Notes under the pieces: generated by a model
The model's database searches: none
Told to the model about the DNA's origin: nothing
What the model saw: only the letters and a program-made list of their open reading frames with translations
Program-made: the position numbers and the translations under genes
Assembly: GCA_022340705.1 (NCBI GenBank)
Contig: JAJDNJ010000029.1
Coordinates: 1 to 40,861 of the forward strand
Direction of reading: 5' to 3'
Length of the DNA: 40,861 bases
DNA from: Betaproteobacteria bacterium
GTDB taxonomy: Bacteria; Pseudomonadota; Gammaproteobacteria; Burkholderiales; SG8-39
Part shown: positions 1 through 6,567 of the stretch, piece by piece
Numbering within the stretch: the first letter of the stretch is position 1
Layout: each line of letters starts with the position of its first letter

Positions 1-64
1 CAAGAGCGCAGCCGGCCGTGAGCCCCAGGCTAAGAACGGTCGCAAGTTGGTCGATTGCGTTCAT
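1..64 (-). CDS. Start of a second integron cassette gene, cut by the window edge
   Basis: An open frame starts at ATG 64-62 on the minus strand and runs off the left edge after 21 codons (MNAIDQLATVLSLGLTAGCA...). The start lies three bases after the attC R' box GTTAGGT, so translation begins almost at the cassette boundary; the AGGTGG bases just upstream may double as a ribosome binding site. The visible residues are mostly hydrophobic and could be a first membrane helix or signal peptide. Its position directly behind an attC site and its leftward direction match the second cassette of an integron array. The product cannot be identified from 21 residues. Confidence 0.5.
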   Translation of the reverse strand, partial: MNAIDQLATVLSLGLTAGCAL

Positions 65-67
65 GCC

Positions 68-134
68 ACCTAACGTTCACATTGAGGGGCGCGCGCCGTC
101 CTTGCGCGCGTCCCTCTCAAATGTGCTGTTAGGC
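68..134 (-). other. attC recombination site (59-base element) of an integron cassette
   Basis: On the minus strand the site opens with R'' GCCTAAC (134-128) and closes with R' GTTAGGT (74-68), matching RYYYAAC/GTTRRRY. Between them CACATTTGAGAGGGA pairs imperfectly with CCCTCAATGTG, with one unpaired base as in L''/L' arms, and a CGCGCG/CGCGCG stem closes the centre. The folded bottom strand would be a long hairpin with an extrahelical base, the form recognised by IntI. It begins four bases after the stop codon of the 138-620 gene, the normal cassette layout. Boundaries refer to the R boxes. Confidence 0.88.
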
Positions 135-137
135 GGC

Positions 138-620
138 TCACGGTACACGACCGGACGAAATAGCAGCCGCGCCGAGCGCTAGAGAACCCACTGTGAGAAG
201 ACCTAACACCACCCACTCGCGGCCGTTAAAGTCCTTGAACGGAGGATCAAGAGGGTTCAACGCCTGCCACCATCGTTTCCCGAGCCGCCGATTGTGAAGG
301 TAGAAAAGCAAATTGCCGCCTCCGATCCACAACACGGCGGCCGCAATGAGAAGGGCGAGGTGCGTCGCCGGCATTTGCCCGAACACTTGCTCGAAGTTCG
401 GAATATTCTGCGAAGGTGGTAGTGGCTTGCTGATGCCGGTATCGAAGCCGGCGAGATCGGCAACTAGGAAAACTCCGAGAATAAGACCGACGAATAGCCC
501 CATGTTGCCCCAATACGCAGTTCGCGTCTTGGCGCGAACCATTCGATACCATGCGATTGGACAAACGAACATCGCGACCACGAACATCAAAACCATCAAC
601 ACCTGGAAGACCGTTTGCAT
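138..620 (-). CDS. Integron cassette protein, predicted four-helix membrane protein of unknown function
   Basis: This 160-residue protein is the only complete cassette gene in view. It starts 19 bases inside the attI/cassette boundary and stops four bases before the attC R'' box. Four hydrophobic segments can be seen, at about residues 1-25, 38-58, 87-107 and 135-155, so it is probably an integral inner-membrane protein. A basic stretch (HNRRLGKRWW) follows the third helix. I do not recognise the family. The DNA is visibly more A/T-rich than the chromosomal genes to the right, as expected for a mobile cassette acquired from elsewhere. There is no clear Shine-Dalgarno sequence, so expression may depend on a promoter in the attI/intI region. 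Confidence 0.75.
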   Translation of the reverse strand: MQTVFQVLMVLMFVVAMFVCPIAWYRMVRAKTRTAYWGNMGLFVGLILGVFLVADLAGFDTGISKPLPPSQNIPNFEQVFGQMPATHLALLIAAAVLWIGGGNLLFYLHNRRLGKRWWQALNPLDPPFKDFNGREWVVLGLLTVGSLALGAAAISSGRVP

Positions 621-633
621 GTCGGCCCGAGCC

Positions 634-668
634 GCCTAACGTGAATTGGTTGACAAATTAGTTGACAC
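634..668 (-). other. attI-like primary recombination site with direct repeats
   Basis: On the minus strand GTTAGGC (640-634) marks the junction between the integrase side and the first cassette. Crossover is expected after the first G, between 640 and 639. Immediately on the integrase side are two copies of TTGACA on the plus strand (650-655 and 662-667; TGTCAA on the minus strand), 12 bp apart. Class 1 attI also carries two accessory direct repeats for integrase binding beside its core site, so these are likely the equivalent. The spacing is compatible but the repeats do not resemble attI1 in sequence. The outer limit is approximate. Confidence 0.6.
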
Positions 669-781
669 TTTTGGTGGGTTTGCAAACCGACCAAGATGTA
701 ACGGGTCTTGTCATCCGCATTTAGCGTCAAGACGTTAGTCCCCGAAGGTACGAAAAGCAACTCTGCCTGTCGGAGGACGCC
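641..781. promoter_or_regulatory. Spacer between attI and intI, expected to hold the cassette and integrase promoters
   Basis: This 141-bp AT-richer stretch separates the recombination junction from the integrase start. Integrons usually carry a leftward cassette promoter and a rightward integrase promoter here. The two TTGACA repeats at 650 and 662 could serve as rightward -35 boxes, but no good -10 follows at 16-18 bp. On the minus strand TTGACG (about 736-731) lacks a convincing -10. A GGAGG at about 770-774 is a good ribosome binding site for the integrase. No LexA box was recognised by eye. Confidence 0.35.
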
Positions 782-1771
782 ATGCCCGATGTCCCGCAGC
801 CCCCTCGCTTGCTCGATCAGGTGCGCGAGGCGATCCGCCGCCGCCACTACAGCCATCGGACGGAGGAGACCTACGTCCACTGGATCCGGCGCTTTATCTT
901 TTTCTCCGGCAGGCGCCACCCGAAGGATCTGGGTGCGACGGAGGTGACGGCGTTTCTGAATCACCTGGCGTCGGAGCGCGATGTCGCGGCGGCGACGCAG
1001 AACCAGGCGTTGTCGGCGCTCCTGTTCCTATACAAGGAGGTGCTGGCGATGCCGCTACCGTGGCTCGAGGGACTGGAACGCGCGAAGCGCCCGGCGCGGC
1101 TGCCGACGGTGCTCACGGTAGCCGAGGTACAGCGCCTGCTCGGGCAGCTGCATGGACCGCGTTGGCTGATGGCAAGCCTGCTTTATGGCGCCGGGCTACG
1201 GCTGCGCGAATGCTTGAAGCTACGCGTGAAGGATGTCGACTTCGGCTACCGTCAGATTCTGGTGCGCGACGGCAAGGGCGCAAAGGACCGTGTGACGATG
1301 CTGCCGGCCTCTGTCATCGAGCCACTCGAGACGCACCTCGTGCGCGTCAAGGTACTGCACGACCGGGACGTAGCCGAGGGCTTCGGCGACGTCGAGTTGC
1401 CCGACGCGATCGCGCGCAAGTATCCGCGCGCGCCTTATGAATGGGCTTGGAAGTTCGTTTTTCCTTCGCACAAGCGCTCGGTCGATCCGACGAGCGGCGT
1501 GATCCGGCGTCATCATGTCTACGAGAACTACCTGATTCGCGGCGTGAAGCAGGCGGCGCGGTCAGCGGGTCTCGCCAAGCACGTAAGCTGCCATACGCTG
1601 CGCCATTCGTTCGCGACGCATTTGCTCGAGTCCGGCTACGACATCCGCACGGTGCAGGAGCTCTTGGGGCACGCGGACGTGTCGACGACGATGATCTACA
1701 CGCATGTGCTCAACCGCGGCGGGCGCGGCGTGGCGAGCCCGCTCGATCGCTTTACGGCGCCGGCTGGCTGA
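782..1771 (+). CDS. intI: Integron integrase IntI (tyrosine recombinase)
   Basis: This 329-residue tyrosine recombinase inserts and excises gene cassettes by attI x attC and attC x attC recombination. The catalytic set is complete: R140 ([19 protein letters not shown]), H271 and R274 (HTLRHSF), H297 (LLGHADVS) and Y306 (TTMIYTHVL). The IntI-specific insertion that separates integron integrases from XerC/XerD is present at about 205-230 ([13 protein letters not shown], then WAWKFVFPS), followed by [11 protein letters not shown]. An N-terminal SAM-like core-binding domain covers about 8-100. The start is supported by GGAGG upstream. The gene reads away from the cassettes, the usual integron layout, and appears intact. 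Its 3' end overlaps the convergent oxidoreductase gene by 20 bp, which argues for a long-settled chromosomal integron. Confidence 0.95.
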   Translation: MPDVPQPPRLLDQVREAIRRRHYSHRTEETYVHWIRRFIFFSGRRHPKDLGATEVTAFLNHLASERDVAAATQNQALSALLFLYKEVLAMPLPWLEGLERAKRPARLPTVLTVAEVQRLLGQLHGPRWLMASLLYGAGLRLRECLKLRVKDVDFGYRQILVRDGKGAKDRVTMLPASVIEPLETHLVRVKVLHDRDVAEGFGDVELPDAIARKYPRAPYEWAWKFVFPSHKRSVDPTSGVIRRHHVYENYLIRGVKQAARSAGLAKHVSCHTLRHSFATHLLESGYDIRTVQELLGHADVSTTMIYTHVLNRGGRGVASPLDRFTAPAG

Positions 1772-2894
1772 AGCGCCGTGGGTCGACGCTGGCGGGATCG
1801 ACGCCTTCGTCAATGAGCGCAGGGGGAAGCGGATTGTTTCGAATCAGCGCGGCGACGAGCTGGCCCATCGCCGGCGCGCTCTGGATGCCGTACCCGCCCT
1901 GGCCGGCGAGCCAGAAGAACGCTTTGCGCGCGGGGTCGAAGCCGGCGACGAGCGTTCGATCGGGCGCGAAGGTGCGCAGACCCGCCCAGCGCGCGGTGAT
2001 GCGCGCGATGTCGAAGGTGGTGGCCTGCTGCAGGCGCTCGATGAGCGTTGCGACGTCGAGCTCTTCGGGCTGCGCGTCGCAGGGCGGCGATGGGGTCTCG
2101 TCGGCCGGCGAGGCGAGCATGCGGCCGGCCTCGGGGCGGAAGTAGAGGTCCTCGGTGGCATCGACCGCCGTGGGCCAGCGGGCGGTGTCGGTGAAGCGCT
2201 TGCACTCGAAGACGACGGCGGTGCGCCGCAGGGGCGCAAGGCCGAGCGGTGCGGCGCCGGCCATGCGCGCGACGTCGTCGGCCCAGGCGCCGGCGGCGTT
2301 GACGAGGATATCGGCGTGGATTTCGCCCGCAGGCGTGGTGAGTCGCCAGCGGCCGTTTTCGTGGTCGGCGGCTTCGAGCTCAGCGTTGGTCGTCAGTGTT
2401 GCGCCCGCGGCGCGCGCGCCGTGCAGGAAGCCCGAGAGCAGGGCGTGCACGTCGATGTCCTCGGCGTCGGGCTCATGCAGTCCGACCGCGGCCCATGCGG
2501 GGCGCAGCGCGGGCACGCGCAGGCGAAGGTCCTGCGGTGCGAGCCATTCGATCCGCCCGCCGGTCGCGCGCAGCTCGTCGGCCTGCGCTTCGAGCGCGGC
2601 GCGTTGCTCGGCGCGGCCGAAGAAGACCACGCCGCGCGGCGCGAGCAGCGGCTGCGCGGCGAACCCGGCCGAGGGTTCGTCGTAGAAGGCGCGACTCGCG
2701 CGCGTCAGGCTGCGCACGCTGGCGTTGCCGTAGGTCTGGGAGTAGAGCGCGGCGGAGCGTCCGGTGCTGTGATAGCCGGGCTGCGCCTCGCGCTCGAGGA
2801 TTGCGACGCGCGCATGCGGCGCGAGGAAGTACGCGGCCGATGCCCCCGCGATGCCGGCGCCGACGATCGCGACGTCGTACGCCGCGGCGCTCAA
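1752..2894 (-). CDS. DauA-like FAD-dependent D-amino acid dehydrogenase/oxidase family protein
   Basis: A DAO-fold flavoprotein of about 380 residues. The N-terminal GAGIAG dinucleotide-binding motif (12-17) binds FAD. It is followed by [16 protein letters not shown], a block I recall as closely matching D-arginine dehydrogenase DauA of Pseudomonas, with the active-site His at about 42. The C-terminal [17 protein letters not shown] is the second FAD-contact region. Family members oxidise D-amino acids to 2-oxoacids and pass electrons to the respiratory chain; the substrate here is not proven. The start chosen is TTG 2894, which overlaps the stop of the upstream aldo/keto reductase gene (TTGA); the frame stays open upstream but that stretch is shadow of the neighbour. 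The two genes are probably cotranscribed and translationally coupled. Confidence 0.85.
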   Translation of the reverse strand: MSAAAYDVAIVGAGIAGASAAYFLAPHARVAILEREAQPGYHSTGRSAALYSQTYGNASVRSLTRASRAFYDEPSAGFAAQPLLAPRGVVFFGRAEQRAALEAQADELRATGGRIEWLAPQDLRLRVPALRPAWAAVGLHEPDAEDIDVHALLSGFLHGARAAGATLTTNAELEAADHENGRWRLTTPAGEIHADILVNAAGAWADDVARMAGAAPLGLAPLRRTAVVFECKRFTDTARWPTAVDATEDLYFRPEAGRMLASPADETPSPPCDAQPEELDVATLIERLQQATTFDIARITARWAGLRTFAPDRTLVAGFDPARKAFFWLAGQGGYGIQSAPAMGQLVAALIRNNPLPPALIDEGVDPASVDPRRFSQPAP

Positions 2895-3823
2895 AGCGAC
2901 TCGAAGTGCTGTGCCATGCGCCGGCGCATGGCTGCGTCGGGCAGCGCGCCGACACCGCCGCCGATGTTGTCGACCACGTGCTTCGGATTGCCGGTTGCGG
3001 GGATCACGCAGGTGACGGCCGGGTGGCCGAGGATCCACTTGAGGAAGTACTGCGCCCAGCTCGCGATGCCGAGCTCGGCGGCCCAGGGCGGCAGCGGCTT
3101 GCCGCGCACGCGCGAGAACATGCTGCCCGAGCCGAACGGTCGGTTGACGAGTACCGCGGCGCGCTTTTCCTGCGCAAGCGGCAGCAGCCGCTCGGCCGCT
3201 TCGGGCTCCTCGATCGAATAGTTCAGCTGCACGAAGTCGTAGTCGCCGCTCGCGAGCCAGCGCCCGAGCGCGGCGTGGCCGGAAGCGGTGTAGTGGGTGA
3301 TGCCGATATAGCGCACCCGCCCCTTCGCTTTCCAGTCCACGAGGGTCTTGGTGTGCGCGGCGACGTCCACCAGGTTGTGCACCTGGATGAGGTCGATGCT
3401 GCTGCCGGCCTGCATGCGCGCGATCGAGCGCTCCATCTGCGCGATGCCGTCCTCGCGTCCCTGGGTCCAGACCTTGGTGGCGAGAAACAGCTTCGCGCGC
3501 AGGCCGAGCGCGTGGCTCAGGTCGCCGACCACGCTCTCCGCGCTGCCGTACATCGGCGAGCTGTCGATCAGCGTCGCGCCGCCGGCGACGAAGCGCTCGA
3601 GCACCTCGCTCAGGCGCGCGCGCGCGGCGGCGTCGGCGCCGACGTCGAACACCTGCCAGGTGCCCAGGCCGATCACCGGCAGCGCTTCGCCGCTCTTCGG
3701 GATCGGGCGCGTGGCGAGCGCGCCCGCGGCGGAGGCGGGCGTGCTCATCGCGAGCAGCGCCGGCGTGGAGACGAGAAGCTGCAGGACGCGACGTCGTGAG
3801 AAATGGTCAGGGCCATCGTGCAT
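2891..3823 (-). CDS. Aldo/keto reductase with Tat signal peptide
   Basis: A 310-residue (beta/alpha)8-barrel NADPH-dependent oxidoreductase family protein. The catalytic tetrad of the superfamily can be assigned: D87 and Y92 (LIDSSPMYGSAE), K117 (ATKVW) and H149 (IQVHN). The N-terminus SRRRVLQLLVSTPALL, followed by a small-residue stretch ending near ASAAGA, is a twin-arginine signal, so the folded enzyme is probably exported or membrane-anchored. That is less usual for an NADPH enzyme but is known for a subset of the family. It lies upstream of, and overlaps, the DauA-like gene. The substrate is unknown. Confidence 0.88.
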   Translation of the reverse strand: MHDGPDHFSRRRVLQLLVSTPALLAMSTPASAAGALATRPIPKSGEALPVIGLGTWQVFDVGADAAARARLSEVLERFVAGGATLIDSSPMYGSAESVVGDLSHALGLRAKLFLATKVWTQGREDGIAQMERSIARMQAGSSIDLIQVHNLVDVAAHTKTLVDWKAKGRVRYIGITHYTASGHAALGRWLASGDYDFVQLNYSIEEPEAAERLLPLAQEKRAAVLVNRPFGSGSMFSRVRGKPLPPWAAELGIASWAQYFLKWILGHPAVTCVIPATGNPKHVVDNIGGGVGALPDAAMRRRMAQHFESL

Positions 3824-3891
3824 GCGCGCATTCTAGAGCGGTGCGCGGTGTATAGTAGCCGCGCCCCAAGCAAAGCGACAGGGAGGCTGCT

Positions 3892-4488
3892 ATGGAACTC
3901 GGAGGCTGGATCGTGCTCGCGATCGTCGTTGCCTTGGTGATCTGGATGATCGCCATGTACAACCAGCTGGTCGCTCTGCGCAACCGGTTCAAGAACGCCT
4001 TTGCGCAGATCGACGTGCAGCTCAAGCGCCGCTACGACCTGATCCCGAACCTGGTCGAGGCGGCCAAGGGCTATATCCAGCACGAGCGCCAGACGCTCGA
4101 GGCGGTGATCCAGGCGCGCTCGGCGGCGGTGAGCGCGGAGAGCCGCGCGGCGGCCGCACCCGGCGATCCCGAGGCGATGCGCGCGCTGTCGCAGGCCGAG
4201 GGCGTGCTCGGCGGCGCGCTCGGACGCCTGCTCGCGGTGTTCGAGGCCTATCCCGACCTCAAGGCGAACCAGAACGTCATGCAGGTGCAGGAAGAGCTGG
4301 TCAGCACCGAGAACAAGGTCGCGTTCTCGCGCCAGGCCTATAACGACTCGGTGATGCAGTACAACACCTACCGCGAGTCGTTTCCGCAGGTCGTGATCGC
4401 CGGACCGTTCGGCTTCGGCCAGGCCGAGCTGCTCGAATCGACCGAGTCGGCCGAAGAGCGCAAGGCGCCGAAGGTTTCCTTCCAGTAA
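3892..4488 (+). CDS. lemA: LemA family protein
   Basis: This 198-residue LemA-family protein has one N-terminal membrane helix (about 5-25), a short outside tail, and a long helical bundle. The family hallmark is visible from about 29 to 60: LRNRFKNAFAQIDVQLKRR, then YDLIPNLVEAAKGY. The region around YNDSVMQYNTYRESFPQ is also typical. LemA proteins are often encoded beside M48 metallopeptidases, as here, and probably act with them in envelope quality control; the exact role is not established. A GGGAGG sequence lies upstream of the ATG and a TATAGT -10-like box at 3851-3856, although no good -35 accompanies it. Confidence 0.93.
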   Translation: MELGGWIVLAIVVALVIWMIAMYNQLVALRNRFKNAFAQIDVQLKRRYDLIPNLVEAAKGYIQHERQTLEAVIQARSAAVSAESRAAAAPGDPEAMRALSQAEGVLGGALGRLLAVFEAYPDLKANQNVMQVQEELVSTENKVAFSRQAYNDSVMQYNTYRESFPQVVIAGPFGFGQAELLESTESAEERKAPKVSFQ

Positions 4489-4533
4489 GCCGGCGCGGCG
4501 CCGGACCGCCGAGGCGCAGGCGAGCGCAGGCGC

Positions 4534-6564
4534 GTGAACTTCTTCGATCATCAGCAGCTCGCGCGGCGCAACACGCGCGTGATGATCGTGCTCTACGTGC
4601 TCGCGGTGCTTGGCGTCATCGTCGCGGTCGACGCGGTGCTTGCGGGCATCTATCTGTGGACGCAGTCGGGCTCGACGCTGGAGGCGCGGCGCGCGCCGCT
4701 CACGCTCGCCGCGCTGCCGCCGGCGCTCCTCGTCTGGGGCGCCCTCGGCACCGCCGGCGTGATCTTCGCGGTGAGCGTGTTTCACACCCTGCGCCTCGGC
4801 GGCGGCGGCGAGGCGGTCGCGCAGATGGTCGGTGCGCGCCCGGTCGCAGCCGAATCGCATGACCCGTTCGAGCAGCGCTATCTGAACGTGGTCGAAGAGA
4901 TGGCGATCGCCTCGGGCGTGCGCGTGCCCAAGGCCTACGTCATGGACCACGAGGCCGGGATCAACGCCTTCGCCGCCGGCTACGAGGTCTCGAACGCGGT
5001 GGTCGCGGTGACGCGCGGCACGCTCGAGAAGCTCACTCGCGACGAGTTGCAGGGCGTGATCGGGCACGAGTTCAGCCACATCCTGAACGGCGACATGCGC
5101 CTCAACGTGCGCATGCTCGGCATCCTGCAGGGCATCGTGTTCATCGGCGCGATCGGCCAGTTCCTGCTGCGCACCGTCGGTCGCGGCGGCGGGCGCAAGG
5201 ACGGCGCGGCGCCGCTGCTCGCCGCGGGGATCGGGCTGTTCGCGATCGGCGCGATCGGCCTGGTGTTCGCGCGCCTGATCAAGGCGGCGGTCGCGCGCCA
5301 GCGCGAGTTCCTGGCGGACGCCTCGAGCGTGCAGTTCACGCGCAATCCGGAGGGCATCGCCGGCGCGCTCGATCAGATCCGCGTCGCCTCGGCGGGCGCG
5401 CGCATCGACAACCGGCGCGCCGAGGAGCTGTCGCATATGTTCTTCGGGCCGTCGGTCAAGGTCTGGATGTCGAGCGTGTTCGCGACCCACCCGCCGCTCG
5501 ATCAGCGCATCGTGCGGGTCGATCCCGGGTTCGATGCGGAGAGCTACCGGCGCAGCCGCGCGACGCACGAGCGCGTCGTCCCGCGCGCCGAAGGCGCGCC
5601 GCAGGACGATGCACGCCGGCGCCAGGCGGCGCGCTGGGCGATGACCCACGCGGTGCTCACCGGGCTGCCCGCCGGGCGGCGGCTCGGCGACCTGAGCGCG
5701 AGCTGGACGCGCAGCGCGGGAGAGAGCGCCGAGCTGGTCGGCACGCTCGATGCCGACAAGGTCGATTTCGCCGCGCGCATGATCGCCGCGCTGCCCGAGT
5801 GGCTGCGCGCGCAGGCGCGCGAGCCGGCCGGCGCCGCGGCGCTGCTCATCGCGCTGATGCTCGCGCCGAAGGAAGACGTGCGCGATGCGCAGCTCGCCGC
5901 GCTGCGCGCGCGCGGCGAAAGCGCGCTCGCTGACGGCGCGCAGGCCACCGTCGAGCGGCTCGCCGCCGAGCGCGACCCGATCGCGGCCGCGTTCGGCATG
6001 ACGGTGCTCGACCTCGCGCTGCCTGCCTTGAAGCAGCGCAGCATGGACGCGCGCCAGCGCCTGCTCGCCGCGCTCGAGGCGGTGATCCACGCCGACCGGC
6101 GCGTGACGCTGCACGAGTTCGTCGTCCTCACCCTCATGCGCCACCAGCTCGAAGACAGCGGCGCGCCGACCAAGATCCGTTACCGCAGCCTCGAGCCGCT
6201 GCGCGCCGAAGTGAGCGTGCTGCTGTGGTTGCTTTGCCTCGCCGGGCGTCCCGCGGGCGCGGATCCGCAGGCCGAGCTCGAGCGCGCCTACCGCGCCGGG
6301 CTGCGCGAGATGGGGCTCGAGGACGCGCCGCCGCCGCGCGAGACGACGCCGAGTCTGCAAGCCGCGCAGCGGGGTCTGGAGCGGCTGCGCGCGCTCGCGC
6401 CGCTCGCCAAGGCGCGTCTGGTGAAAGGAATGTTCGCCGCGGCGAGCCACGACGCGACGCTGCGCGTCGCGGAGGTCGAGCTGCTGCGCCTGACCGGCGC
6501 GGTGCTCGACTGTCCACTGCCGCCGCTCGTCGCCGAGATCGACCCCGCAACGCTCGAGGCCTGA
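4534..6564 (+). CDS. M48 family membrane metallopeptidase, copy 1
   Basis: A 676-residue HtpX/Ste24-related zinc metallopeptidase. Two N-terminal membrane helices (about 16-40 and 62-88) precede the catalytic domain. The zinc motif HEFSH starts at H178 in VIGHEFSHILNGDM, and the third ligand Glu lies in REFLADASSVQFTRNP. A further hydrophobic pair (about 205-250) separates them. The C-terminal 300 residues are not part of the minimal M48 domain; a stretch around AVIHADRRVTLHEFVVLTL resembles the core of TerB-like domains. The start is GTG 4534; no earlier in-frame start fits. It lies 45 bp after lemA and three bases before a paralogue, so the three genes probably form one operon. Confidence 0.9.
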   Translation: MNFFDHQQLARRNTRVMIVLYVLAVLGVIVAVDAVLAGIYLWTQSGSTLEARRAPLTLAALPPALLVWGALGTAGVIFAVSVFHTLRLGGGGEAVAQMVGARPVAAESHDPFEQRYLNVVEEMAIASGVRVPKAYVMDHEAGINAFAAGYEVSNAVVAVTRGTLEKLTRDELQGVIGHEFSHILNGDMRLNVRMLGILQGIVFIGAIGQFLLRTVGRGGGRKDGAAPLLAAGIGLFAIGAIGLVFARLIKAAVARQREFLADASSVQFTRNPEGIAGALDQIRVASAGARIDNRRAEELSHMFFGPSVKVWMSSVFATHPPLDQRIVRVDPGFDAESYRRSRATHERVVPRAEGAPQDDARRRQAARWAMTHAVLTGLPAGRRLGDLSASWTRSAGESAELVGTLDADKVDFAARMIAALPEWLRAQAREPAGAAALLIALMLAPKEDVRDAQLAALRARGESALADGAQATVERLAAERDPIAAAFGMTVLDLALPALKQRSMDARQRLLAALEAVIHADRRVTLHEFVVLTLMRHQLEDSGAPTKIRYRSLEPLRAEVSVLLWLLCLAGRPAGADPQAELERAYRAGLREMGLEDAPPPRETTPSLQAAQRGLERLRALAPLAKARLVKGMFAAASHDATLRVAEVELLRLTGAVLDCPLPPLVAEIDPATLEA

Positions 6565-6567
6565 GGC

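Noticed and set aside
596-964. A minus-strand frame crossing the attI region into intI
   Set aside because: It spans the recombination junction and lies opposite the integrase N-terminus, with no recognisable product.
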